This document shows, in pieces, positions 1 through 7,506 of a DNA stretch of 64,000 nucleotides (position 1 is the stretch's first letter; the number at the start of each line of letters is the position of its first letter). A program made the position numbers and the translations under genes. Origin of the DNA: Nocardiopsis ganjiahuensis DSM 45031. Lineage in GTDB: Bacteria; Actinomycetota; Actinomycetes; Streptosporangiales; Streptosporangiaceae. The notes under the pieces are model-generated. The model worked only from the letters and a program-made list of their open reading frames with translations. It did no database searches and was not told where the DNA came from. Where the stretch lies: positions 1 to 64,000 of the forward strand of contig NZ_ANBA01000031.1 in assembly GCF_000341085.1 (NCBI RefSeq), written 5' to 3'.

Positions 1-165
1 TGATCCTTGACGCCCTTCGTCATGCCCGCAGGGGTTTCAGGGATTTCCCATCAACGATCTAGGGCTGCGCCCCATCGCACCGGCTGTCGCAGCGCCTCAA
101 AACCAGATGCGGGGCGGGCGTCGGGAGGCCTAGGGTTCCGGCGACGCCAACGGAAGGTGGGCCCT

Positions 166-1395
166 GTGCGACTGGGACCGGAGTTCCGGCGGATCTGGCT
201 GGGCAACGCGTCCTCGAACCTGGCGGACGGGATCACCTTCGTCGCGCTGCCGCTGCTGGCCGCGACGGTCACGCAGGACCCGCTCGCCGTGGCCGGGCTG
301 AGCGTCGCCTACACCGTGCCCCGGGTACTGGCCGTGCTGGGGATCGGGGTGCTCGTGGACCGGGCGGACCGGCGGCGCCTCCTCCACCTCTCGAACTTCT
401 CGCGGGCCGTGGTCTTCGGCCTCCTCACCCTGCTGGTCTCGCTGGACATGGCGCCGCTGACCGTCCTGTACCTGGTGTTCGCCGTGATGGGTGTGGTCGA
501 GACGGTCTCGGACAGTTCTGCCTTCGCGGTCCTGCCGCAGGCGGTGCGACCACAGGGTCTGGACCGGGCGAACTCGCGGATCGCCGGGACGCAGATCGTG
601 GTGGACGAGTTCGTGGGGCCGCCGCTGGGCGGGTTCCTGTTCGCCGCCGCCGCACTGGCGCCGAGCGCGGTCAGCACACTCGCCTTCCTCGCGGCGGGTG
701 TCGCGTACTACTCGCTGCGGGGTGACTACCGGCAGGCCGGGGGGCCGCGGGAGAACGTGCTCTCCGAGGTCCGCGAGGGCGCGGTGTGGGTGTGGCGCGA
801 CCCGGTGGTCCGCACGCTGGTGGTGATCAGTGCCCTCGCGAGCGTGGCGTACATGATCCCGTTCTCGTACCTGGTGCTGTACGCGGGACAGGTGCTGGGG
901 CTGGGCCCCACCGGATACGGGCTGCTGTTGTCGGCCTCGGCGGTGGGCGGGCTGGCGGGCGCGTGGATCGCGGGGAGGCTCCGCGCGCGTTGGGGCTACC
1001 ACCGCTCGATCACCGGTGCGCTGCTCACCGGAGCGCTGGCGTTCGCGGCGATACCTCTGACCGACCACGTGGTGGTGGTCGCGGCACTGCTCGCCGTCTA
1101 CATCGGCCACTCGGTGGTGTGGAACGTGCTGGCCGCCTCGGTACGCCAGAAGGCCGTCCCGGCACGGCTGATGGGCCGGGCCGGGTCGGTGAGCCGCCTT
1201 CTGGGGATGTCGGGGCTGGCGCTGGGCGCTCTCCTGGGAGGCACTCTGGCCTCGCTGTTCGGCCTGCGGCCGCCGTTCCTGGTGGCGGGAGCGCTGTTCC
1301 TGGCCGCCGCGGTGGTGTGCGTGCTCGCGGCGCCGGGGTTCCGGGAGTGGGAGCGGGAACAGCAGGCCCGGGAAGCCACCGACGAGCACGGATAG
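166..1395 (+). CDS. MFS transporter (drug/siderophore exporter type)
   Basis: Integral membrane protein of about 409 residues with roughly twelve hydrophobic segments. It is a major facilitator superfamily carrier of the EntS/tetracycline-exporter-like type (DHA3-like). The loop motif LVDRADRRRLL after the second helix matches the MFS signature between TM2 and TM3. An open frame extends upstream to base 7, but that part is Arg/Ser/Pro-rich and not protein-like. GTG 166 is preceded by GGAAGG at 152-157 with 8-nt spacing, so I start there; GTG 157 is an alternative. The gene ends 2 bases from the convergent SUFU gene. The substrate cannot be told from sequence; efflux of a small hydrophobic compound is the family expectation. 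Confidence 0.85.
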   Translation: MRLGPEFRRIWLGNASSNLADGITFVALPLLAATVTQDPLAVAGLSVAYTVPRVLAVLGIGVLVDRADRRRLLHLSNFSRAVVFGLLTLLVSLDMAPLTVLYLVFAVMGVVETVSDSSAFAVLPQAVRPQGLDRANSRIAGTQIVVDEFVGPPLGGFLFAAAALAPSAVSTLAFLAAGVAYYSLRGDYRQAGGPRENVLSEVREGAVWVWRDPVVRTLVVISALASVAYMIPFSYLVLYAGQVLGLGPTGYGLLLSASAVGGLAGAWIAGRLRARWGYHRSITGALLTGALAFAAIPLTDHVVVVAALLAVYIGHSVVWNVLAASVRQKAVPARLMGRAGSVSRLLGMSGLALGALLGGTLASLFGLRPPFLVAGALFLAAAVVCVLAAPGFREWEREQQAREATDEHG

Positions 1396-1397
1396 CG

Positions 1398-2000
1398 CTA
1401 GAGGCGGACGGTCTCGCGCTTGGCGTCGGTGAGCATCCTCGGGTCGCGGTCACGCAGCAGGGCGATGATCGGGGCGACCGTGTCGGCCTGCTGGGCGTAC
1501 TCGCCCTCCTCGGCCATGAGCCCCACGACCTGGAAGAACAGCACCAGGCCGTTGTCGGTGTCCAGGATGCGCATGTCGGCGTCGGGGACGAGGGCCAGCG
1601 AGGTCATGTCGCCGTTGGACTCCTCACCGCCGAGCGGGGACGGGGTGACGATCCAGTGGCCGACGTCGAGCTGCACACCGGCGACGTACTGCCCGGCCAG
1701 GGCGTGCAGGACACGGAGGATCCACGCGGGCACGGTCTCGTCGCCGTCCTCGCGCGGGATCCGGCAGGTGAACTCGAACCCGGCGCCGGAGACGCGCTTC
1801 TCCTCGCTGGTCTTCTCCCCCAGTTCGGTGAGGCCGAAGGTGACGAGCAGCCAGTACCCCTCCATCGGGTAGGCGAGCACCCCGTCGATCCCCTGCTCGG
1901 ACCCGCTCGGCGGGAACTGGATGGTCAGCGGCTGGACGTCCGGGTGGTGCTGCGCCCAGCCCTCGTAGATCTGGGTGAGTCCGGGCAGCAGTTCCAGCAT
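1398..2000 (-). CDS. Suppressor-of-fused (SUFU) domain protein
   Basis: A 200-residue cytoplasmic protein that is essentially a single SUFU domain. Family landmarks are a Pro-rich early strand (TIQFPPSG), a central GFEFTCRIPRED segment, the GHWIVTPSPL motif, and the C-terminal stretch ILDTDNGLVLFFQVVGL followed by MAEEGEY. The start at ATG 2000 has GGAGAG just upstream; an upstream GTG extension is low-complexity and unlikely. In bacteria SUFU-domain proteins are common accessory or immunity-like proteins of unclear function, sometimes next to polymorphic toxins. No toxin lies beside this copy. The gene is convergent with the MFS gene and downstream of the azoreductase-like gene, from which a strong hairpin separates it. 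Confidence 0.85.
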   Translation of the reverse strand: MLELLPGLTQIYEGWAQHHPDVQPLTIQFPPSGSEQGIDGVLAYPMEGYWLLVTFGLTELGEKTSEEKRVSGAGFEFTCRIPREDGDETVPAWILRVLHALAGQYVAGVQLDVGHWIVTPSPLGGEESNGDMTSLALVPDADMRILDTDNGLVLFFQVVGLMAEEGEYAQQADTVAPIIALLRDRDPRMLTDAKRETVRL

Positions 2001-2067
2001 CGTGCGCTCTCCAGGTTCGGGGTCGGTGCACCTCAGAGGATATGCGGACGGAGCTCGGCAGCGACCG

Positions 2068-2111
2068 GGGCCGGGACGGGGCGGCATGGCGGTGCCGCCC
2101 CGTCCCGGCCC
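2068..2111 (-). terminator. Strong hairpin between azoreductase-like and SUFU genes
   Basis: A perfect 19-bp inverted repeat (arms 2068-2086 and 2093-2111) with a 6-nt loop follows the minus-strand azoreductase-like gene after 19 bases. There is no clear U-run, as is usual for high-GC actinomycete terminators. It should separate that gene from the SUFU gene downstream. Confidence 0.75.
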
Positions 2112-2130
2112 ACGGGATCAGACGCCGGGA

Positions 2131-2763
2131 TCAGACCCCGGCGAGCACCCGGCCGATGTCACGGGCGGCGGCCAGGGCCTGGGCGTGCTCCTCCTCGGCG
2201 AGGTCCTTCAGCCCTTCCATCCCCGGGGTCGTGGCGGCCAGGGTGAGTTCGCGCTTGATCAGGGTGAGGTCGGCCTGCCAGACGTCGCCGACCACACGCT
2301 TCAGGTAGGGCGTGGAGTGGTCCCAGCCCTCACGCGGGGTGCCCGGCCCGTACCCGCCGCCGATGGTGGTGACCAGCGCGGTGGGGGTGCCCTTCAGCAC
2401 CGGGTTGGTGGGCCCTGCGCCGGCGATGACCAGGTCGACCCAGGTCTTGAAGTGCTGGGAGACGCCGAAGTTGTACATCGGCACGGCCAGGATCACGGCG
2501 TCGGCGCTCTCCAGTTCCTCGGCCAGCCGGGCGGCCAGGGCGAGGGCCTCGTTCTGGGCCGGGGTGCGCTGATCCTCGGGGGTGGCCCCGCCCGTGGTCG
2601 CCTGCACCCAGGCGTCGGCGGGCAGCGGCGCGGCACCCAGGTGGCGGCGGTTCACGGTGCCGCCGGGGTGTGCCGCGGTCCACTCGGCCTCGGCCCGGTC
2701 AGCGATCTCGGCGCTGCTGGAGACGCTCGGGAAGATGCTGCCGTCCAGTCGGAACAGGTTCAT
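2131..2763 (-). CDS. azoR: FMN-dependent NAD(P)H oxidoreductase, azoreductase/AcpD type
   Basis: A 210-residue flavodoxin-fold enzyme, the usual length for AzoR. Such enzymes carry out two-electron reduction of quinones or azo compounds using NADH and FMN. Visible markers are an N-terminal strand, the FMN-binding PMYNFGVSQHFKTWVDL segment around residues 95-111 (family consensus PMYNF..P..LK.WID), and the TTIGGGYGPG loop. It is transcribed divergently from a TetR-family gene, with a duplicated palindromic operator between them. That arrangement is typical of a TetR sensor controlling an electrophile/quinone-detoxifying reductase. The start at ATG 2763 is followed directly by the conserved N-terminus. 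Confidence 0.9.
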   Translation of the reverse strand: MNLFRLDGSIFPSVSSSAEIADRAEAEWTAAHPGGTVNRRHLGAAPLPADAWVQATTGGATPEDQRTPAQNEALALAARLAEELESADAVILAVPMYNFGVSQHFKTWVDLVIAGAGPTNPVLKGTPTALVTTIGGGYGPGTPREGWDHSTPYLKRVVGDVWQADLTLIKRELTLAATTPGMEGLKDLAEEEHAQALAAARDIGRVLAGV

Positions 2764-2835
2764 GGGTCTGCTTTCTCCAAGGGGTGTCGGGGCCGCGGGT
2801 CGAGCAGGCGCCCGGATGCGACTCCACAGGACAGT

Positions 2836-2883
2836 AAGCGGACTTTACCCCGCTTGTGCCGTTAAGCGGACTTTACCCCGCTT
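2836..2883. promoter_or_regulatory. Tandem palindromic operator of the tetR/azoR divergent promoter
   Basis: The 20-bp sequence AAGCGGACTTTACCCCGCTT occurs twice without mismatch, at 2836-2855 and 2864-2883. Each copy is an inverted repeat (AAGCGG, 8-bp spacer, CCGCTT), and the centres are 28 bp apart. A candidate -10 box, TATATT at 2884-2889, abuts the second copy on the tetR side. I infer two TetR dimers binding here and repressing both genes. Confidence 0.8.
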
Positions 2884-2908
2884 TATATTCCCGGGGTACA
2901 TTGAACCC

Positions 2909-3520
2909 GTGGATGTGCCTGTGGTCCCCTTCGGAAAGCCGCGCGGCGAGCGGGCCGACGCTGCCCGCAACCGCGAGCACCTGCTGGCGACGGTCCGCGC
3001 GATGATCGCGGAGGACGGGCCGGAGAAGGTGACCATGGACGCCCTCGCCGAGCGCGCGGGGCTGGGCAAGGGAACCGTCTTCCGCCGCTTCGGCACCCGG
3101 GCGGGCATCTTCAGGGCCGTGCTGGACGACGCGGAACACCGCTTCCAGGAACAGGTGCTGTACGGCCCGCCGCCCCTGGGGCCCGGCGCCGACCCGAGGG
3201 AGCGCCTGATCGCCTACGGGAGCGGCCGCATCAGTCTGCTCAGGAGCAACCACGCCGTCGTCCGCGCCGCCATGGACCGCTCCGGGACCCCCGCGGCGGC
3301 CGTCAGCATGTCACCGGCGCACATCCGGATGCTGCTCCGCCAGGCCGATCCGCCCCTGCCCCATTCGGACCACCTCGCCCTCCAGCTCGCCGCCGCCCTG
3401 GAGGGCCCGCTGATGCTGTACCTGACCTCGGAAGAGGTGGCCGGCCCCGCAGGGGAGTCCGACTGCGGCCGGCTGGCCGACAGCTGGCGGACGCTCGTCG
3501 AGCGCCTCTTCAACGGCTGA
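2909..3520 (+). CDS. TetR/AcrR-family transcriptional regulator
   Basis: About 203 residues. The N-terminal helix-turn-helix reads VTMDALAERAGLGKGTVFRR followed by FGTRAGIF, the canonical TetR DNA-binding signature at residues ~35-65. The C-terminal half is variable and ligand-binding. The start is taken as GTG 2909; GTG 2915 and GTG 2921 are close alternatives. The upstream in-frame extension runs through the operators and promoter and is rejected. It is divergent from the azoreductase-like gene and probably represses both itself and that gene through the paired palindromes. The ligand is unknown; quinones or other electrophiles would fit the partner enzyme. Confidence 0.88.
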   Translation: MDVPVVPFGKPRGERADAARNREHLLATVRAMIAEDGPEKVTMDALAERAGLGKGTVFRRFGTRAGIFRAVLDDAEHRFQEQVLYGPPPLGPGADPRERLIAYGSGRISLLRSNHAVVRAAMDRSGTPAAAVSMSPAHIRMLLRQADPPLPHSDHLALQLAAALEGPLMLYLTSEEVAGPAGESDCGRLADSWRTLVERLFNG

Positions 3521-3729
3521 GGCCGTCCTCCGGAGCGTGCCCTCGGCACCCCCGGCCCGCCCCTGAACCTGTCCTCCGGGTGACACTTTCCGACCCCGGC
3601 CGTGGCGGGTCTTGTCCCTCCGCGGAGTGGAATGTAGCTTCCTTCCGAAATCAGATGCCCGGATGAAAACTACCTTCACTGCCCCTGGCGGTAGCGCCCC
3701 CTCGAACCCGCTCACATGAGGTGGACAGC
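3521..3729. other. Intergenic region, no gene recognised
   Basis: About 210 bases between the tetR gene and the secreted-protein gene. It is less GC-rich around 3630-3690 and must hold the promoter of the downstream gene. I see no convincing -35/-10 pair. A Shine-Dalgarno GAGGTGG at 3718-3724 serves GTG 3730. Confidence 0.4.
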
Positions 3730-4797
3730 GTGCACACTCCCCCGACCCTCCCCCGCCGGCCTGCCCGGAACCTTCCCTCGGCCCTCGCCGCCGTGGCCGC
3801 CGCGGTGCTGATCGCCGTGTCGCCCCAGACGGCGCTGGCCGCCCCCGCGCCCGACAACGACCCCGACACCCCGGTCCAGTTCGTTCCCACACCGGCCGAC
3901 ACACCCGCCGAACGCGCCGAGGCCGACCGGGAGGCGCTGGAGCAGAAACTGGCCGCCACGGCCATCCCTCCCGGGCCGCTGACCTTCGGCGCCCAGCCCC
4001 TCGCGGCCGCACGGAGCGCCGCCGAGAGCGCGGCCGCCGGGGCCTCCTGCGCGATCTCCCAGGAGCAGGCGACCGCCCTGGCCCTGGCACCGGTCTGGCC
4101 CGAGGTCTCCGCGGGCTCCTCCCTGGCGCCCTCACCCATGACCCTGTCGAGGTACGACAACCAGTCCGGCCTGTACGACCCGGCCGGACGCGACGGACTG
4201 TTCTTCAACCCCGGTGTCGGCCTCTGGCAGATGGACTCGGCGGGGTTGGGGGCCGGCAACACGGCGGGCGAGGCCATCGACTCCGTGTGGGTCTCCGACT
4301 TCGTGGTCCCCTACATCGTGAACAAGTACTGCACGGCCCTCAACGGGGGTTCCGCCGCGCCGGCGGCCCGGGCCACCGCGTGGGCGGACTGGAACGCCTG
4401 CTCCGACGGCGACTGCGACACCATGTACTGGCGCGCGATGAACACCGGGATCGGCTCGGACCCGGGTGTGGGCCGCTACGGCGGCGCCGAACCGCGCACG
4501 TGCGAGTTCCGCGGCTCCTCGTACGACTGCCTCTTCGTGGACGTGGCCAGGGCCCAGGGCGCGGACTGGTGGACCAGGCCGGGCAGCGGCCGCTCCCCCG
4601 TGCCGCACCCGTTCTACGTGCTCAGGACGGCGTCGGGCGGTGGCACCCAGGAGGTCCGCGTCTGGCTCGCGGAGGACTCCGGCCACGGGGTGGACGTGAC
4701 CGTCACCCGGCCGTTCGGCGGCAACGCCCGGGACGCGCTGTCGTGGACCGACGGCCAGGGGTTGTGCGACACGACCGCTGGACGGGGTTCCTGCTGA
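3730..4797 (+). CDS. Secreted cysteine-rich protein of unknown function
   Basis: About 355 residues. It begins with a Sec signal peptide: a basic start (LPRRPAR), a hydrophobic core, and a likely cleavage after SPQTALA. The mature protein has eight cysteines (ASC, KYC, NAC, GDC, RTC, YDC, GLC, GSC), which could form four disulfides outside the cell. The region GLFFNPGVGLWQMDSAGLG has the GLWQ flavour of lysozyme/transglycosylase-like folds, and aromatic residues are frequent, but I cannot assign an enzyme. GTG 3730 is chosen because GAGGTGG lies 5 nt upstream. It lies immediately before the thiopeptide precursor genes, on the same strand; a link to them is possible but unsupported. Confidence 0.75.
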   Translation: MHTPPTLPRRPARNLPSALAAVAAAVLIAVSPQTALAAPAPDNDPDTPVQFVPTPADTPAERAEADREALEQKLAATAIPPGPLTFGAQPLAAARSAAESAAAGASCAISQEQATALALAPVWPEVSAGSSLAPSPMTLSRYDNQSGLYDPAGRDGLFFNPGVGLWQMDSAGLGAGNTAGEAIDSVWVSDFVVPYIVNKYCTALNGGSAAPAARATAWADWNACSDGDCDTMYWRAMNTGIGSDPGVGRYGGAEPRTCEFRGSSYDCLFVDVARAQGADWWTRPGSGRSPVPHPFYVLRTASGGGTQEVRVWLAEDSGHGVDVTVTRPFGGNARDALSWTDGQGLCDTTAGRGSC

Positions 4798-5008
4798 CCG
4801 CGGAAAGCAACACATGAATTCGGGCTCTGGTGCCTTTCGGAACCAGGGCCCATATCTGCTTCCCGGTGTTTACCTTCTTACGTGGGGGAGAACCTGGGGC
4901 CACACCAGGGAAAAGGATCAATACAACCTCTATCGACTCGCGCCGACGCATGTTATTTTCTTTCCCGCCCGGGGGATCCGCAAGGAAGATACGAACGAAG
5001 AGGCCACA
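4798..5008 (+). promoter_or_regulatory. Leader region of the thiopeptide precursor genes
   Basis: About 210 bases of lower-GC sequence between the secreted-protein stop and the first precursor gene. It includes a short imperfect inverted repeat near 4830-4850 (CTGGTGCC...GGAACCAG) and A/T-rich stretches near 4915-4970. The precursor promoter is expected here, but no strong sigma-70-type pair is evident. The frame is open upstream of ATG 5009, which is coincidental. Confidence 0.35.
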
Positions 5009-5191
5009 ATGCCCCATTCGACGGCGCCAGAGATCGACCTGCCCGAGCTGAACTTCGACGACATGGAGGTGATGAGCGTCCGCGAGGCGGTCGCCGTCCC
5101 GGAGACCGGCGCCACCAGCGGCTCCAGCTCCTGCACCTCCACCTCGTGCTGCGGCTCCAGCAGCTGCTGCTCCGGCGGCTCCTGCGGCTGA
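5009..5191 (+). CDS. Thiopeptide-type precursor peptide, copy 1
   Basis: A 60-residue ribosomal precursor. The leader (residues 1-35) contains LPELNFDDMEVMSVREAVAV and ends PETGA. This closely follows the lactazole precursor leader (pattern LDLSDLTVTSLRDTVALPENGA). By that alignment the core starts at Thr36: TSGSSSCTSTSCCGS, then SSCCSGGSCG. The 25-residue core holds 6 Cys and 11 Ser plus Thr residues, i.e. substrates for azole formation and dehydration. ATG 5009 has GAAGAGG 5 nt upstream. The gene lies directly upstream of a second copy and the exporter and enzyme operon. The cleavage point and final structure are inferred. Confidence 0.88.
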   Translation: MPHSTAPEIDLPELNFDDMEVMSVREAVAVPETGATSGSSSCTSTSCCGSSSCCSGGSCG

Positions 5192-5550
5192 CGGAGCACT
5201 CCGCGGACTCCGCCTGAGCCCCGAGGACGGGCCACACACTGTCCCCGGACCACCATCCCCTTAAACCCTCCGACTGGAATTTACGCACAACCCCCAGATC
5301 AAAGCGTCAATTCCCCTACGTACCACCTGGCGCGCCCTTGACGGTGACGCGCCCGTATCCCCCGACAACCCAGAAGAAGGTGCCCGATGGCGATTCAGGA
5401 ATCCCCGACGATCGAACTCCCCGACCTGAACTTCGACGACATGGAGGTGATGAGCGTCCGCGAGGCGGTCGCCGTCCCGGAGACCGGCGCCACCAGCGGC
5501 TCCAGCTCCTGCACCTCCACCTCGTGCTGCGGCTCCAGCAGCTGCTGCTC
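5048..5550 (+). repeat. 125-bp perfect direct repeat (5048-5172 and 5426-5550)
   Basis: Bases 5048-5172 and 5426-5550 are identical over all 125 positions, offset 378 bp. They cover most of the leader and core of both precursor genes. The flanks and the first ~13 codons differ, so this is a recent duplication or gene conversion limited to the functional part of the peptide. Confidence 0.92.
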
Positions 5551-5569
5551 GTCGGGCTCGTGCGGCTGA
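5387..5569 (+). CDS. Thiopeptide-type precursor peptide, copy 2
   Basis: Also 60 residues. The N-terminus differs (MAIQESPTIELPDLN), but residues from FDDMEV to SSSCC match copy 1 exactly. The cores differ only at residue 56 (Ser here, Gly in copy 1: SCCSSGSCG against SCCSGGSCG). AGAAGG at 5377-5382 precedes ATG 5387. The two products would therefore be near-identical congeners processed by one enzyme set. A 195-base gap separates the two genes. Two GC-rich hairpins follow the stop codon and may set precursor-to-enzyme stoichiometry. Confidence 0.88.
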   Translation: MAIQESPTIELPDLNFDDMEVMSVREAVAVPETGATSGSSSCTSTSCCGSSSCCSSGSCG

Positions 5570-5583
5570 CCGGATGAACCGCT

Positions 5584-5635
5584 GACCGGCGGACCCCGCC
5601 GGTCGACCCGGGCGGCCCCTCCACCGGGGCCGCCC
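5584..5635 (+). terminator. Tandem hairpins after the precursor genes (attenuator candidate)
   Basis: Hairpin 1 has 8-bp arms 5584-5591 and 5597-5604 with a 5-nt loop. Hairpin 2 has 10-bp arms 5610-5619 and 5626-5635 with a 6-nt loop. Both stems are perfect and GC-rich, with no U-run. Lying between precursor and exporter genes, they probably cause partial termination or protect the 3' end of precursor mRNA. Confidence 0.65.
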
Positions 5636-5689
5636 ACCCCCGCACACCCCATGCCCTACCCCCCAGAAGAAGCACGACGAGGGCCGCAC

Positions 5690-6628
5690 GTGTACGCGAT
5701 CAACGCCACGGACATCACCAAGGACTACGGGAAGGGAGAGGTGCTCCACGGCATCTCCTACCAAGTGCCCACCGGACAGATCGCCGCCCTGCTCGGCCCC
5801 AACGGGGCGGGCAAGACGACGCTGATCGAGATCCTGGAGGGCCACCGGGGACGCACCTCGGGACAGGTGGAGGTGCTCGGGCTCGACCCCGGCAACCGCC
5901 GCGACTTCGCCGAACTCCGCACGCGCATGAGCGTGGTCCTGCAGCAGACCATGCTGGAGCCGGGGCTGTCGGTCCGCGACATCCTGCGCCGCCACGCCTC
6001 CTACTATCCGGACCCGCTCGGCGTGGACGAGGCCCTCGAGCAGGTGGAGCTCACCGAGAAGCGGTCCGCCCTGGTCAAGTCGCTCTCCGACGGCCAGCGC
6101 CGTCGGCTGGACCTGGCGTTGGCGCTGACCGGCCGACCCGAGCTCCTCTTCCTCGACGAGCCCACCACGGGGCTGGACCCCGTCTCACGCCGCCGGATCC
6201 GCGCCCTGGTGTCCGGGCTGAGGGAGAGCGGCACGACCGTGGTCCTCACCTCCCACGACCTCACCGAGGTGCAGGAGCTCGCCGACCGCGTGGACGTCAT
6301 CCGGGACGGTGCCTTCATCGCCTCCGGCACCCCGGGCGACCTCGTCCGCGGTTCGGCGGCGTTCACGGTGGTGGAGTTCGCCCGGCCCACAGGGGTCGGC
6401 GACCGCCTGCCCGAGGGGGCCGAGCTGGTCGACGACCGGGTGCGCATCCTCACGGACGACCAGGACGCGGTGGTCGAACGCGTGCAGTCCTGGGCCAGGG
6501 ACGAGGGGACGCGGATCAGCGGCCTGACCATCGTGCCGCCCAGCCTGGACGACGCCTACGTGGCGATGTTGGAGAGCGGAACGGCCGAGAACGGCACGGC
6601 CAGGAGCAAGGCGGGGAAGAGCGAATGA
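5690..6628 (+). CDS. ABC transporter ATP-binding protein
   Basis: About 312 residues. The Walker A GPNGAGKTT has its lysine at residue 42. The signature is LSDGQRRRLDLALAL, Walker B is LLFLDEPTTGLDP, and the switch histidine lies in LTSHDLTEVQ. This is the DrrA/CcmA-like multidrug or peptide export class. GTG 5690 has GAGGG 6 nt upstream, whereas the earlier ATG 5651 has no Shine-Dalgarno, so I prefer 5690. Its stop overlaps the permease start (ATGA at 6625). It probably powers export of the mature thiopeptide and may give self-protection. Confidence 0.9.
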   Translation: MYAINATDITKDYGKGEVLHGISYQVPTGQIAALLGPNGAGKTTLIEILEGHRGRTSGQVEVLGLDPGNRRDFAELRTRMSVVLQQTMLEPGLSVRDILRRHASYYPDPLGVDEALEQVELTEKRSALVKSLSDGQRRRLDLALALTGRPELLFLDEPTTGLDPVSRRRIRALVSGLRESGTTVVLTSHDLTEVQELADRVDVIRDGAFIASGTPGDLVRGSAAFTVVEFARPTGVGDRLPEGAELVDDRVRILTDDQDAVVERVQSWARDEGTRISGLTIVPPSLDDAYVAMLESGTAENGTARSKAGKSE

Positions 6629-7506
6629 GCACCACCGAGACCGACCCCGGGGCCGGCCCCCGCGCGGCACGCACACGCCGCCCGTCCACGTTCTGGCTGC
6701 ACGTGGACGGCGAGCTCAAGGAGTTCTGGCGCTCCCCCATCACCCTGGCGTTCATCGTGCTCATGCCGGTGATGTTCTACGTGGGCTTCGGGCTGGCGTT
6801 CCGCTCCCAGGCGGACGCGATCCTGCGCCTGGGCGATCACGAGATCACCCAGGCCAACATGAGCTTCGGCGGTGTCCTCGGCTTCGCGCTGATGTCCGTG
6901 GCCTTCGCCAACGTCGCGATCGGCCTGGCCATCCGCCGCCACCACGGGCTGTTCAAACGCTTCCGCACCACTCCGGTCAGCCCAGCGACGGTGATGGGCG
7001 CCTACCTGGTGAACACCCTGCTCACCGCCGTGATCGTGCTGGGCGTGGTGACCGCGATCGGCCTGCTCGGCATGGGGGTGAGCATCGACCCGGCGCGTCT
7101 GCCCCAACTGCTGACGGCGCTGCTGCTCGGCTTCGTGTGCCTGGCCCCGCTGGGCGCGGCAGTCTCACTGCTGCCGCCCAACGCCGACGCCGCCGTGCCC
7201 ATGGTGAACGGCATCTTCTTCCCGACCGCGTTCCTGGCGGGCGGGTTCATGGTCCTGCCCCTGGGCGACACGGTGGGCGCGGTCGTGGACCTGCTGCCGG
7301 GCCGTCCGCTCACCCTCCTCGTCCAGGGCGCCCTGTCCGAGTCCGGCCCCGTGTGGGACTGGTCGGCGGTGTGGCTGCTGCTGGCGTGGTCGCTGCTGGG
7401 AACCGTGGTGGCACTGCGCTGGTTCCGGTGGGCCTCGGAGCGGGAGCCGCGCGGGTTCGGTTCGGCCAAGCGCAAGGACAAGAAGCCCGAGGAGACCGGG
7501 GCTTGA
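6625..7506 (+). CDS. ABC-2 type transporter permease
   Basis: A 293-residue membrane protein with about six helices. It begins with a basic cytoplasmic segment and the FWLHVDGELKEFWRSP motif typical of ABC-2 permeases. A central region reads RHHGLFKRFRTTPVSPATVM, the characteristic cytoplasmic loop (KR.R.TP.S). The C-terminal tail is Lys/Arg-rich. ATG 6625 overlaps the ATPase stop by 4 bases, and its own stop overlaps the TTG start of the LanB gene, indicating translational coupling. It is the membrane partner of the preceding ATPase; export of the cluster product is inferred from position. Confidence 0.9.
   Translation: MSTTETDPGAGPRAARTRRPSTFWLHVDGELKEFWRSPITLAFIVLMPVMFYVGFGLAFRSQADAILRLGDHEITQANMSFGGVLGFALMSVAFANVAIGLAIRRHHGLFKRFRTTPVSPATVMGAYLVNTLLTAVIVLGVVTAIGLLGMGVSIDPARLPQLLTALLLGFVCLAPLGAAVSLLPPNADAAVPMVNGIFFPTAFLAGGFMVLPLGDTVGAVVDLLPGRPLTLLVQGALSESGPVWDWSAVWLLLAWSLLGTVVALRWFRWASEREPRGFGSAKRKDKKPEETGA

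Noticed and set aside
7..165. Longer N-terminus for the MFS protein
   Set aside because: The segment is Arg/Ser/Pro-rich with no helix, and a good ribosome-binding site serves GTG 166.
4814..5008. N-terminal extension of precursor copy 1 (125-residue version)
   Set aside because: ATG 5009 has its own Shine-Dalgarno, copy 2 has the same 60-residue length, and the extension has no leader-like features.
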